The position numbers and the translations under genes are program-made. 64,000 nucleotides of DNA, taken from Prevotella sp. GTDB taxonomy: Bacteria > Bacteroidota > Bacteroidia > Bacteroidales > Bacteroidaceae. The notes under the pieces were generated by a model. The model made no database searches. It was not told the origin of the DNA and saw only the letters and a list, made by a program, of their open reading frames with translations. Within the stretch, counting starts at the first letter, position 1. Each line of letters starts with the position of its first letter. Shown here piece by piece: positions 43,877-55,355 of this stretch. Location of the stretch: contig JAFUAY010000012.1 in assembly GCA_017460515.1 (NCBI GenBank), forward strand, positions 224,023-288,022, in the 5' to 3' direction.

Positions 43877-44493
43877 AATAGCTTCACAAGACTCTCAGTA
43901 TCAACCCAAGTGAAATCGGGTAAGGAGATGATGGTCTTATACTGTCGTTTCTTATCCTTCGACAATCTGCGCGATATCTCTCGCTCATGAACCTTGATAA
44001 TCTCTCCCTTGTAGAGATAATAATAATGTGGCACCAGCGGTAACATCATTCCATCTTCAGGCGTCAGGTTGACAGTAGAATAGCTGATCTGGTCGCCCAG
44101 CGAGAGGTTGGAGATATTGACATTGTTTCGCAGCATTGCTTTGTAGGCATCAATATCAATGACAGTGGCACAAAACAAGCGGTTCTCTCCAACGGAGTCG
44201 AGCTCAAGGGCCAGTTGGTTTTCAATATTCACGTAGTGCTGCTTATCAAAGTCAACAGTTGCAATGGTGCGCATATCAGCTTCCATAGCCACACTGCCAC
44301 GCATGAAGAGCAACGAAGCATTCTTCAAGAAGATATTAGCCAGACTGGTGCGGACGGTCGTACCATTAGCCATGTGTACAACAGCCGGACGGAAATCACG
44401 ATAGGTTGTAAGATTCTTCGTCTCGTCTTGCGCTTTCAACGACAAAGAGCCGCAGAGCATCAGACAACACATTGACAATAATATCTTTTTCAT
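43858..44493 (-). CDS. Secreted protein of unknown function
   Basis: The 211-residue protein starts at ATG 44493 with a signal peptide (MKKILLSMCCLMLCGSLSLKA); a GTG two codons earlier is possible. The mature part is beta-rich (VVHMANGTTVRTSLANIFLKNASLLFM). I do not recognise the family. Only about 16 nt separate it from the terminator of tRNA-Asp and no promoter is visible there. Confidence 0.78.
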   Translation of the reverse strand: MKKILLSMCCLMLCGSLSLKAQDETKNLTTYRDFRPAVVHMANGTTVRTSLANIFLKNASLLFMRGSVAMEADMRTIATVDFDKQHYVNIENQLALELDSVGENRLFCATVIDIDAYKAMLRNNVNISNLSLGDQISYSTVNLTPEDGMMLPLVPHYYYLYKGEIIKVHEREISRRLSKDKKRQYKTIISLPDFTWVDTESLVKLLKAISD

Positions 44494-44509
44494 ATTCACT
44501 TAATTAAAT

Positions 44510-44539
44510 AAAAAAACTCACCGAATATTCTTCGATGAG
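44510..44539 (-). terminator. Terminator/attenuator between tRNA-Asp and the next gene
   Basis: On the minus strand CTCATCGAA, loop GAATA, TTCGGTGAG (8 pairs plus one T-G) is followed by seven T. It stands just before the gene starting at 44493. Confidence 0.82.
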
Positions 44540-44553
44540 CTTTAAAACGTTTG

Positions 44554-44627
44554 CGGTGCGTACGAGATTCGAACTCGTGACCTCCTGCGTGACAGGCAGG
44601 CATTCTAACCTACTGAACTAACGCACC
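44554..44627 (-). tRNA. tRNA-Asp (GTC)
   Basis: The acceptor stem pairs GGTGCGT (44627-44621) with ACGCACC (44561-44555), with discriminator G. The anticodon loop CTGTCAC gives anticodon GTC, and the T loop is GTTCGAATC. CCA is not encoded. Length 74 nt. Confidence 0.97.
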
Positions 44628-44652
44628 AGTCTGCTTTTTCCGATTGCGGGTG

Positions 44653-44660
44653 CAAAGGTA
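44653..44660 (-). promoter_or_regulatory. tRNA-Asp promoter, -7 box
   Basis: TACCTTTG on the minus strand lies 25 nt before the tRNA 5' end. A -33 TTG is not seen at the usual spacing. Confidence 0.6.
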
Positions 44661-44723
44661 TAAATTATTTCCGACATTTAGAAATATCCCACAAGGAAAT
44701 ATCAGACATGTAACATTCTTTAA

Positions 44724-45206
44724 CTATTTATTCTTCTTTGGACCCGGTCTGTTGCCGCCTCTACCCCATTGTCTGAGTTTATTACGGTGGAAACGCTCTT
44801 CAGCCTGAAGGATATCGTAGACCTTGGATGCGGGCAGAAAATCGAAGAACTTATTGTGATAGGTCTGCTGGATGCGCTTTTGCTCCATCTCAATATCGTC
44901 GCGCTCCTGAATGGCCTTCTTACATCCATTCTCATCATTAGGCTTTTTCGTTCCCAACTGTCGCTGACGCATGAAGAGCTGGCGCTGCTGCTGTTGCATC
45001 TCCTTATAAACAGGGAAGAATTTCTCTGCCTCTTCGGTAGTCAGGCAGGCTTCTTTGATGATACACTGACGCAACTCCTGATCGAACTGCTCAGGAGAGA
45101 ATTTCTTGGGAGCTTCCTGTGCAGAGCCAATCATTGTGCAAAGCCAACAAGCAGCCAAGAGCAAACCGACTCTTTTTGCAGTATTCCTGAATAGACTTTT
45201 CATCAT
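44724..45206 (-). CDS. Periplasmic Spy/CpxP-like helical protein in the sigma operon
   Basis: The 160-residue protein has a signal peptide and a Gln/Arg-rich helical mature region (FPVYKEMQQQQRQLFMRQRQL, AEERFHRNKLRQWGRGGNR). This resembles the LTxxQ/Spy-type helical periplasmic proteins linked to stress sigma factors. It is the last gene of the operon, 16 nt after the anti-sigma-like gene. Confidence 0.78.
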   Translation of the reverse strand: MMKSLFRNTAKRVGLLLAACWLCTMIGSAQEAPKKFSPEQFDQELRQCIIKEACLTTEEAEKFFPVYKEMQQQQRQLFMRQRQLGTKKPNDENGCKKAIQERDDIEMEQKRIQQTYHNKFFDFLPASKVYDILQAEERFHRNKLRQWGRGGNRPGPKKNK

Positions 45207-45222
45207 AATCGATAACTGTTAA

Positions 45223-45588
45223 TTAATAATCCGTTGTCAGGCAAGCATAGATATCATTGGCGTCCATCATCATATAATCGGCCACCTCGTCAAACTCACT
45301 TTCGCCTGTCACGGTCTGTGCCGTCATCGTGCTTTCAGTTTCCTCATCGCCGGTACCATCCATATAAATAGAGAAGCTCAACACGGCAACAAACATACAA
45401 GCTGCGACATAGAGCAGCGGACGAAGACGATAGAGAAGAGACGGGCGCAACTCAATGATCTTAGCATCTGAGTGTTCGGGCAGTCTCTCCATCACTTTTG
45501 GAACCAGACTATCAAAATAGCCTTCAGGAACGCGGAAATGACTCTCGTTCCCCAAATGCTCCCTGATGTATTTCTCTTCCTTTGTCAT
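45223..45588 (-). CDS. Putative membrane anti-sigma-like protein
   Basis: The 121-residue protein has a cytoplasmic N-terminus (about 1-55; ESHFRVPEGYFDSLVPKVME), one membrane helix (about 57-76) and an acidic periplasmic tail ending DANDIYACLTTDY. Its position directly after an ECF sigma factor and its topology suggest anti-sigma function, but it lacks the HxxxCxxC zinc motif. Family known from Bacteroidota sigma operons; role inferred. Confidence 0.72.
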   Translation of the reverse strand: MTKEEKYIREHLGNESHFRVPEGYFDSLVPKVMERLPEHSDAKIIELRPSLLYRLRPLLYVAACMFVAVLSFSIYMDGTGDEETESTMTAQTVTGESEFDEVADYMMMDANDIYACLTTDY

Positions 45589-45627
45589 ATTTGTTTTTTT
45601 CTTTTGACGTGAATATATCTTGAAAGT

Positions 45628-46179
45628 TTAATCATGCCTATGAAAAAATTCACTTATTTTTTTCACGGCTATATGATAAGAGGCTTTCAAGGCTCCTTCG
45701 GAAGTTCCTGTTATCTTGCTGATCTCGCTGTATTTCATCTCGTCATAGTATCTGAGATTAAACACAGTGCGCTGTACTTCAGGCAGTTGGGAGATGGCTT
45801 CCTGAAGTTGTGCTTCAGTCTCATTACCATCAAAATAATCGTCTGCCATCAGTCGGTTGGCAATGTCTATCTCTGCATCATCGGTACTCAGCGTAGTCAT
45901 GTGTTTCTGCTTCCGCATGAAATCGAGACTCTCGTTAATTGCTATTCGTGAAAGCCATGTGAGAATCTTGGAGTCTCCATGAAAGCTGTCGAGTGCATTC
46001 CATGCCTTGAGAAAGGTGTTCTGAAGAATATCATCGGCATCCTCATGGGTCAGTACAATACGACGAATCTGCCAATACAGCTGTTCGCTGTACTGGCGGA
46101 CCATCAATTCAAACCCCTGACGCACAGTCTTTGCATCAGAAAGCAGAGTTTTCAGTTGTTGATCGCTGATGGCAGTCAT
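45628..46179 (-). CDS. ECF-type RNA polymerase sigma factor
   Basis: The 183-residue protein has sigma region 2 (about 25-95; HEDADDILQNTFLKAWNAL, TWLSRIAINESLDFMR) and region 4 (about 125-178; QLPEVQRTVFNLRYYDEMKY, TSEGALKASYHIAVKKI). ATG 46179 is preferred over GTG 46185. It is followed by the anti-sigma-like and Spy-like genes. The operon promoter seems to lie ahead of the small gene at 46545. Confidence 0.93.
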   Translation of the reverse strand: MTAISDQQLKTLLSDAKTVRQGFELMVRQYSEQLYWQIRRIVLTHEDADDILQNTFLKAWNALDSFHGDSKILTWLSRIAINESLDFMRKQKHMTTLSTDDAEIDIANRLMADDYFDGNETEAQLQEAISQLPEVQRTVFNLRYYDEMKYSEISKITGTSEGALKASYHIAVKKISEFFHRHD

Positions 46180-46221
46180 TGGCACATTAGCAGAACAATG
46201 GAAAAGGCAGCAGGATTGCTA

Positions 46222-46545
46222 TTAGCGGATTGTCACCTTACGGACCACCTTACCCACCTTCAGGATATAGCAGCCTTTGGGAATGTTCAGTTCTACACGC
46301 TGGGCAGGACTGTCAATACGATAGGTAGCCACCTGGCGTCCCGTCAGCGAGATGACCTCAAGGGTCATACCATTGGCCCCCGTTACTTGAACGCTATTAC
46401 CTTCAACTGTAATAGAGATATTGCGTTCGGGTTCCACCTGTTCTGCAACCCCCATTTCCATAGCCATCACCATAGGGGCAGCCTGTAGGGAAATAGTGGT
46501 CGCCATACATGCAACACTAAAAAATATGAGGAGTCTTTTGCGCAT
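46222..46545 (-). CDS. Small secreted protein resembling a stand-alone T9SS C-terminal domain
   Basis: The 107-residue protein has a signal peptide. A single beta-sandwich motif follows (TVEGNSVQVTGANGMTLEV, SLTGRQVATYRID, IPKGCYILKVGKVVRKVTIR), which reads like the C-terminal sorting domain of type IX secretion cargo, but without any cargo. It lies 42 nt before the sigma factor start and has the only promoter of the group, so it is likely the first gene of the sigma operon. Confidence 0.75.
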   Translation of the reverse strand: MRKRLLIFFSVACMATTISLQAAPMVMAMEMGVAEQVEPERNISITVEGNSVQVTGANGMTLEVISLTGRQVATYRIDSPAQRVELNIPKGCYILKVGKVVRKVTIR

Positions 46546-46563
46546 AAGCTATTATATTTTCTG

Positions 46564-46594
46564 CAAAAATAAGGAAATTATCCATAACTTCCAA
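46564..46594 (-). promoter_or_regulatory. Promoter of the CTD-like gene and sigma operon
   Basis: On the minus strand TTG (46594-46592), 20 nt, TATTTTTG (46571-46564) is a full -33/-7 match 18 nt before the ATG. Confidence 0.78.
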
Positions 46595-46610
46595 ACTTTT
46601 TTCAAAGAAA

Positions 46611-46646
46611 ATGCTGACAACAGCATCATTTTCCTGTTGTCAGCAT
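46611..46646 (-). terminator. lacZ terminator
   Basis: A perfect 12-bp stem (ATGCTGACAACA at 46611-46622, complement at 46635-46646) with a 12-nt loop is followed by TTTTCTTTG on the minus strand, 68 nt past the lacZ stop. Confidence 0.82.
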
Positions 46647-46713
46647 AATATTTCCTCGTTTTTCGCGTTAGACCGAACTTATTCAGGAATTGTTCAGCCG
46701 CAGTCGGAAAGCA

Positions 46714-49839
<3,126 letters not shown>

Positions 49840-49858
49840 TTACAGATGGAACAACGGC

Positions 49859-50572
49859 CTATTCGTAATCGTCAATCACGTTGTTCGTGAAGTCCATCAT
49901 TGTCTTGGCTGTACGGAAGATGCGTTCCATCTCGTCAAGCCATCCGTCGCCTTCGAAGAAGGAATCCGGCACAGCATGCCAGGCGCAGTAATCCTTCAGT
50001 CGGAGATAGTCCACGTATTCATAGTCACGAGGGAATCCTGACGGACAGGTTTTCAGTTTCGTGAGTCCGAAACCTTGGGGCGAATCCCACGACTCCGTCC
50101 ACTCTCTTGTCTCGGCCTTCGCAGCAAAGTATTTCCTGAAAGCCTTGTTTTCCACACACTTCAGCCATTCCTCTTCGTTCGCCATGATTTCATTACGGCA
50201 AGCAGTCAGGATATTCGTAGGCAGCCAGTAGTTACCTACAGCCAGTAGGCAGTGGTCGGGTTCCAAATGGATATAGTATCCGCCTCGAAGCGCTTTCTTG
50301 CCTTTGGCATTGATATAGGCTCCGAAGTGGTTCTTGTAGGGCGACTTATCAGCAGAGAACCGTGTGTCACGATTGAAGCGATACGTACAGTCCTTCACAC
50401 GCTGTGTGCCTACCGAAGGGTCGAAACTGACAATACGCTCCAACGCCTGCCCTACTCCACGCTCCCACTCCGCACGCACAGCGTCATACTCTGCTTTGTG
50501 AGCATGATACCAGTCGCGGTTGTTATTCGCCATCAAGGTTCGAAGATAAGCCAATATTCTCTTTGAATCCAT
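49859..50572 (-). CDS. DUF2461 domain protein
   Basis: The 237-residue protein starts at ATG 50572, with GTG 50578 (overlapping the previous stop) as the alternative. Typical DUF2461 motifs are NNNRDWYHAHKAEYD, RFNRDTRFSADKSPYKNHFGAY and GYYIHLEPDHCLLAVGNYW. Function unknown. It follows the thioesterase gene directly. Confidence 0.9.
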   Translation of the reverse strand: MDSKRILAYLRTLMANNNRDWYHAHKAEYDAVRAEWERGVGQALERIVSFDPSVGTQRVKDCTYRFNRDTRFSADKSPYKNHFGAYINAKGKKALRGGYYIHLEPDHCLLAVGNYWLPTNILTACRNEIMANEEEWLKCVENKAFRKYFAAKAETREWTESWDSPQGFGLTKLKTCPSGFPRDYEYVDYLRLKDYCAWHAVPDSFFEGDGWLDEMERIFRTAKTMMDFTNNVIDDYE

Positions 50573-50574
50573 AG

Positions 50575-51327
50575 TCACTTAAATAAGAGTTTGCAACGAC
50601 AAGTCTCCGTACCGTCTGTTCTCACGATGCGTACGCAGAACTCATTTTCTGCCGTCTGTTCCCGATAGAACGAAAGCTGGTCGCCTTCATGGGCCTCAGC
50701 CACATAGGCTATCTCGAAGCGCTTTAACTGATGCTCCTGATACCATTCGATGGGCCAGAGGTCCAGCACATGCTCGATATACTTCACGGAGTTGATATGC
50801 CCGTTGATATCCACATCGTTATAATGGGTCTCAATAGTGCGCACAAACGTGGCATTGTCTGACATCTTCACACGTCCGCCCTTTTCTATCGGACATGCTT
50901 TTTCCGTTTCAATCCACTGATTGATGGCACCATCGTGAATGGCAAGGATATCAGTCGGCTGACGTGTAGCGGTATCAATCATGGCCCACACACTGCGTCC
51001 ATAGCCGTAGACGCGTTCCTGTCCCTGCTCGTCTTCAGCCACCACACGGAAGTTACGGTTGGTAAAGTAGCGCATGGCTCCCTCCACCCACGTCTCCACG
51101 TTGAACTTCGTATATTGGCTGGGCATCTCTTCCATCTCGATAGCCAGTCGGGAGAGTACCCATGAACGCTGGATGGTCATCAGGTACTTCATGCCGAATC
51201 CGCGATCCGTAGAGTGGAAATCAGCAGCATTCAGCAGATGGTTACCCAGATGTCCCATGAAAAGCCGTCCTGCAAAATCACAATGAAACGGCTCAGCCAT
51301 AAATTCATATCTTCCTACTTTATCCAT
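50575..51327 (-). CDS. Acyl-ACP thioesterase
   Basis: The 250-residue protein has the double hot-dog plan of the FatA/bacterial acyl-ACP thioesterase family. The N-terminal half has EPFHCDFAGRLFMGHLGNHLLNAA and the C-terminal half DVDINGHINSVKYIEHVLD. The enzyme releases free fatty acids from acyl carrier protein. It is 3 nt from yigZ upstream and touches the DUF2461 gene downstream. Confidence 0.9.
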   Translation of the reverse strand: MDKVGRYEFMAEPFHCDFAGRLFMGHLGNHLLNAADFHSTDRGFGMKYLMTIQRSWVLSRLAIEMEEMPSQYTKFNVETWVEGAMRYFTNRNFRVVAEDEQGQERVYGYGRSVWAMIDTATRQPTDILAIHDGAINQWIETEKACPIEKGGRVKMSDNATFVRTIETHYNDVDINGHINSVKYIEHVLDLWPIEWYQEHQLKRFEIAYVAEAHEGDQLSFYREQTAENEFCVRIVRTDGTETCRCKLLFK

Positions 51328-51330
51328 AGT

Positions 51331-51915
51331 TTAATCAAACGACAATTTAGCTAATTTAGAACGAAGCATCTCAGCTTCCGACTGGCGAATACTGAGCACA
51401 ATCTGACAGGTGTTGTCATACGTTTGACCGACTATCCGGGGCTGCATCTCCTTCACGATACGCATCACGTCGTTCATCATCACGTAAGGGAAATCGTAAG
51501 TGACAGTCTCTTCCACCATACGCATTTCCATCTCAGCATGAGCCAGTGCGTCTGCAGCAGCCTCACGATAGGCAACAATCAGTCCGCTCGTTCCCAGGTT
51601 CACGCCTCCGTAATAGCGCACTACGACAATCAGTACATCCGTCAGTTCGTTGGAGTTGATCTGTCCCAGAATAGGCTTGCCTGCAGTCGACGATGGCTCG
51701 CCATCATCATTAGCCCGGAATTCAGTCCGTTCGGCCCCCAGCATATAGGCGTAGCAAACATGTCGTGCATCGAAATATTTCTTCCGATAGCCAGCCAACA
51801 GTTCCTTGATTTCATCAACCGTCTCTACATGATGGGCAAAAGCGAGAAACTTGCTCCGCTTCTCGGTGTAGTATCCCTCGCTTTTGCCTTTGATGGTCTT
51901 GAATTCGTCGGTCAT
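51331..51915 (-). CDS. yigZ: YigZ/IMPACT family protein
   Basis: The 194-residue protein has the IMPACT N-terminal domain (SEGYYTEKRSKFLAFAHHV, DARHVCYAYMLGAERTEFRANDDGEPSSTAG) with the conserved NDDGEPSSTAG block, and a small DUF1949-like C-terminal domain. Function in bacteria is poorly defined. A 9-bp repeat lies right before its start. Confidence 0.92.
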   Translation of the reverse strand: MTDEFKTIKGKSEGYYTEKRSKFLAFAHHVETVDEIKELLAGYRKKYFDARHVCYAYMLGAERTEFRANDDGEPSSTAGKPILGQINSNELTDVLIVVVRYYGGVNLGTSGLIVAYREAAADALAHAEMEMRMVEETVTYDFPYVMMNDVMRIVKEMQPRIVGQTYDNTCQIVLSIRQSEAEMLRSKLAKLSFD

Positions 51916-51920
51916 GCCTT

Positions 51921-51965
51921 TCTTCTAGAGTTTCTAGATATTCCAGACAATCTAGTCATACTAGA
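51921..51965. repeat. 9-bp tandem repeat upstream of yigZ
   Basis: Five 9-mers (plus strand TCTTCTAGA, GTTTCTAGA, TATTCCAGA, CAATCTAGT, CATACTAGA) fill the gap between yigZ and the DUF1015 gene. On the minus strand they follow TCTRGANNN, the same family as in ileS and lacZ. Confidence 0.75.
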
Positions 51966-51974
51966 TAAAAACAG

Positions 51975-53222
51975 TTACGCCAGCTTATGAATCACCAGTC
52001 CGGAGCGCAACTTCGGCTCGAACCAAGTAGCCTTGGGAGGCATGATCTTACCGCTATCGGCAATATCCATAATCTGCTTCATCGTAACAGGATAGAGTGC
52101 AAGTGCAGCACGCATCTCACCGCTATCCACACGGCGCTTCAGCTCTCCTAATCCGCGCAGTCCGCCTACGAAATCGATACGCTTCGATGAGCGCAGGTCG
52201 CCAATATTCAGGATCTCATCGAGAATCAGCCGACTAGAGATGTCCACATCGAGCACACCAATAGGATCGTTGTTGTCGTAGGTTCCTTCCTTCGCCTTCA
52301 GCGAGTACCAGTGCTGATCCAGGTAGAGAGAGAACTCATGCAACTGCTGGGGCTTATAAATATCTGTGCCCTTGTCTTCTACGAGGAAGTTCACCTGCAA
52401 GGCTGCCAGGAACTCTTCCGATGAGAGTCCGTTGAGGTCCTTCACCACGCGGTTGTAGTCAAGGATGGTGAGCTGCGAAGCCTGAAAGCAAACAGCCATG
52501 AAGTAGTTATACTCCTCCTTGCCTGTATGGTTGGGATTCTGTTTCTGCTTCTCAGCGCCTACCAGTGCTGCAGCTGCCGAACGGTGGTGTCCGTCAGCGA
52601 TATAGAGCGACGGCATCTTGGCAAACTCGTCCGTAATGGTCTGCATGTCCTGCTCATCATCGATCACCCAGAACTGATGACGGAATCCGTCTATCGGGGC
52701 AATGAAGTCATACTCAGGCTCTGTGGCAGCATAGCGCTTGATGAGTGCGTCGAGCACCTGATTGTCAGGATAGGCGAAGAACACCGGCTCAATATTGGCA
52801 TTGTTCACACGAACATGCTTCATGCGGTCTTCCTCCTTGTCTCTGCGAGTCAACTCATGCTTCTTGATATTACCCTTCTGGTAGTCATCAGTATGAGCGC
52901 CCACCACCAGACCATACTGCGTCTTGCCGTTCATGGTCTGGGCATATATATAATAATGTTCGCGCGCGTCTTGAACCAGCCAGCCCTTATCCTGGAACTT
53001 CTGGAAATTCTCGGCTGCCTTCTCATAGACTTTGGGATCATATTCTGATGTACCTACGGGGAAGTCTATTTCAGGCTTGATAATATGATAGAGGCTTTTC
53101 TCATTATTGCCTGCCTCGGCACGAGCCTCTTCGCTGTCCAACACGTCGTAAGGACGGCTTTCTACCTGCTCCACCAGTTCTTTCGGTGGGCGGATTCCCT
53201 TGAATGGTTTTACGATTGCCAT
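51975..53222 (-). CDS. DUF1015 family protein
   Basis: The 415-residue protein begins MAIVKPFKGIRPPKELVEQV and contains YDVLDSEEARAEAGNNEKSLYHIIKPEIDF and the hallmark LYIADGHHRSAAA. Function is unknown, though it resembles SpoIVCA-unrelated metal-binding HPr-like proteins in database naming only. It shares strand and direction with yigZ and the thioesterase. An 8-bp repeat lies before the start. Confidence 0.88.
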   Translation of the reverse strand: MAIVKPFKGIRPPKELVEQVESRPYDVLDSEEARAEAGNNEKSLYHIIKPEIDFPVGTSEYDPKVYEKAAENFQKFQDKGWLVQDAREHYYIYAQTMNGKTQYGLVVGAHTDDYQKGNIKKHELTRRDKEEDRMKHVRVNNANIEPVFFAYPDNQVLDALIKRYAATEPEYDFIAPIDGFRHQFWVIDDEQDMQTITDEFAKMPSLYIADGHHRSAAAALVGAEKQKQNPNHTGKEEYNYFMAVCFQASQLTILDYNRVVKDLNGLSSEEFLAALQVNFLVEDKGTDIYKPQQLHEFSLYLDQHWYSLKAKEGTYDNNDPIGVLDVDISSRLILDEILNIGDLRSSKRIDFVGGLRGLGELKRRVDSGEMRAALALYPVTMKQIMDIADSGKIMPPKATWFEPKLRSGLVIHKLA

Positions 53223-53239
53223 TGTTTTTTCTTCTTTTT

Positions 53240-53271
53240 CGTTATGTCGTTATGACGTTATTTCGTTATTA
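53240..53271. repeat. 8-bp tandem repeat before the DUF1015 gene
   Basis: Four 8-mers (CGTTATGT, CGTTATGA, CGTTATTT, CGTTATTA) occupy the gap between the HIT gene and the DUF1015 start. Confidence 0.75.
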
Positions 53272-53286
53272 TGTGATGACACCAAA

Positions 53287-53712
53287 TTACAAGTTAGCCT
53301 CGATTTTCTCTATCATCTCAGCATACTCGGCATCGGTGAGATACACCTTGCCGGGATTCATCTGGAACGTGCCACCATAGTCTGGACCATCTACATACTT
53401 CGGAACCAGATGGAAATGCAGGTGTGAGAGCTTGTCGCTGTAGGCACCATAGTTAATCTTCTCAGGATTGAAAGCCTTCTGCATGGCACTTGTGACTAAG
53501 CACACTTCAAGCATGAATCTGTTACGTTCTTCATCTGACAGTTCGTTCAGGTCGTTCACGTGGCCTTTGTAAGCCACAAGGCAGCGGCCACGATAGGTCT
53601 GCTCCTTGAAAAGGAACGCACGAGAAACAGAAAATTCACAAATCTCAATCATCAGATCATCCAGGGTCTGATTGTTCGTGCAGTAAAGGCACTGTTTAGG
53701 ATCGCTGTACAT
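53287..53712 (-). CDS. HIT family protein
   Basis: The 141-residue protein carries the histidine triad HLHFHLVPK (about residues 101-109) and an N-terminal CLYC motif, a possible metal site. HIT proteins hydrolyse or transfer nucleotides from nucleotidyl conjugates. It has its own promoter and is divergent from the dCache sensor gene. Confidence 0.88.
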   Translation of the reverse strand: MYSDPKQCLYCTNNQTLDDLMIEICEFSVSRAFLFKEQTYRGRCLVAYKGHVNDLNELSDEERNRFMLEVCLVTSAMQKAFNPEKINYGAYSDKLSHLHFHLVPKYVDGPDYGGTFQMNPGKVYLTDAEYAEMIEKIEANL

Positions 53713-53753
53713 AAATTAGGGTCTATTTATTGTGATTGTTATTGTTTTCAGCG

Positions 53754-53784
53754 CAAAAGTAATGAAAAGTTCTGAATAATCAAA
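53754..53784 (-). promoter_or_regulatory. HIT gene promoter
   Basis: On the minus strand TTTG (53784-53781), 19 nt, TACTTTTG (53761-53754) gives a near-consensus promoter 41 nt before the ATG. Confidence 0.65.
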
Positions 53785-53847
53785 GTGTATTTGAAAGCAA
53801 AGTAACTTTTTTTTCCACATTTTCTTATTTCTTACAGTTTTTTTTTG

Positions 53848-53855
53848 TAATTTCG
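53848..53855 (+). promoter_or_regulatory. Possible promoter of the dCache sensor pair
   Basis: TAATTTCG is a one-base variant of TAnnTTTG placed 15 nt before the ATG at 53871. The preceding 30 nt are T-rich. Confidence 0.4.
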
Positions 53856-53870
53856 CAGCTGAAAACAAGT

Positions 53871-55355
53871 ATGAAGAGACTGACAGAGAAACAATCACGC
53901 CATTCGCTGACCACACAAATCGTAGTGTGGGTTGTTGGATTCGTGTCTGTACTCTTCGTCACCGCCCTCTTTATCATGTTCCATTATGCCCGTCAGTCCA
54001 TCTATCAGGAGGCAATGGAGAAAGCCCGTCAGACGCTGCGCACCACAGAGCTTCGCATCGACAACACCCTGAGTGAGGTAGAGACGGCTACGCGAAGCAT
54101 GCACTGGACGATAGAAAAACGACTGGAACAGCCAGAGATCATGGACAGCCTCTGCCGACAGCTGGTGTCAGTCAACCCGCACATCCAGGGCTGTGCCATC
54201 GCCTTCGAGCCTGGCGTCTATCCGCAGTATGGCACCTACTACGAGGTATCAGCCTACCGCAGCCAGTCTGACTCAACGAAGATACGCACAGCCATCAACA
54301 GCGGCCGTCAGCCCTACACACGTGAAAAATGGTACTTCGTACCCCTGCATAACGAAGCCCCCATCTGGATAGATCCCTACATCGACGGGGAACTGGGAGA
54401 GACCTCACTCATCACATCCTACGGCATGCCGCTGCGCAACAACAAAGGCGAACTGGTGGGTGTACTGTCAGCACAAATTTCAATGAAGTGGTTTGCCGAC
54501 CTCATCCTCTCACTGCGACCTTTCCCCAATTCTCATGCTACGGTGATGAGCACCGACGGACACCTCATCATCCACCCGGAGAACACGCTGAAAGAACACG
54601 AGGCACACTTTAACAATGCCTATAGCGACGTCACCAGCGACGCTCACCTGGCAGCCATATCAATGATGACGGGCCATGCAGGTCACAGCGAGATGCGCAT
54701 CGATGGCAAGCAGAACTTCATTTTCTATCACCCCTTCGAGAATGCCGGATGGAGCGTAGCCATCGTCTGTCCTGAGAGCGATATCTTCACCTCATATTAT
54801 TCGCTGTTGCGCTATACGGTTATCATCAGTCTGACAGGCCTGTTGCTGCTGGCATTGTTCTGCCTGTTCATCAGTCACCGCCAGCTAAGACCCTTGCAAC
54901 GCTTAGTCGACGAAGCCCGTGTAATGGCAGAAGGACAGCTTGATGCTCCTGTGGAGATGAGTCGCCGCACCGATGAGGTGGGCTACGTGCAGAACACGTT
55001 CCGGCAGATGCAGGAGAGAATCAGACAGCATATCGCCAATATCACCAATCTAACTGACGTGCTGCGTCAGCGTAACGAAGATCTGAAACTGGCCTACGAA
55101 CAGGCCCGTGAGGCTGACCGCATGAAAGATGCTGTCATCCTGAACATGAGTGACCGCATGGAGCAGGCTGTCAAGGGCATCCACGCCACCGTGGGCGATT
55201 TCCGCCAGCATGTTGCCGACATGGACCCCGAAGAGTGCCACCACATGGCTGAGAAGATACGCCAACATACAGAGACTACCACCGAACTGCTGGGCAACCT
55301 GCTCGACATTGCTGATAGGAAAAAACCGAAGGAAAAGGAGGAACGCCCATGTTAG
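53871..55355 (+). CDS. dCache-HAMP sensor with dead, truncated histidine kinase region
   Basis: The 494-residue membrane protein has a first helix (about 17-38), a periplasmic dCache domain (about 40-300; WIDPYIDGELGETSLITSYGMPL), a second helix (about 312-334) and a HAMP domain. A coiled coil and a DHp-like segment follow. There the phospho-His motif reads NMSDRMEQAV, with Asp 428 in place of His. The protein ends about 66 residues later, with no HATPase domain. It is the paralogue of, and 7 nt overlapping with, the intact kinase that follows. I infer a regulatory partner or heterodimer subunit. Confidence 0.87.
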   Translation: MKRLTEKQSRHSLTTQIVVWVVGFVSVLFVTALFIMFHYARQSIYQEAMEKARQTLRTTELRIDNTLSEVETATRSMHWTIEKRLEQPEIMDSLCRQLVSVNPHIQGCAIAFEPGVYPQYGTYYEVSAYRSQSDSTKIRTAINSGRQPYTREKWYFVPLHNEAPIWIDPYIDGELGETSLITSYGMPLRNNKGELVGVLSAQISMKWFADLILSLRPFPNSHATVMSTDGHLIIHPENTLKEHEAHFNNAYSDVTSDAHLAAISMMTGHAGHSEMRIDGKQNFIFYHPFENAGWSVAIVCPESDIFTSYYSLLRYTVIISLTGLLLLALFCLFISHRQLRPLQRLVDEARVMAEGQLDAPVEMSRRTDEVGYVQNTFRQMQERIRQHIANITNLTDVLRQRNEDLKLAYEQAREADRMKDAVILNMSDRMEQAVKGIHATVGDFRQHVADMDPEECHHMAEKIRQHTETTTELLGNLLDIADRKKPKEKEERPC

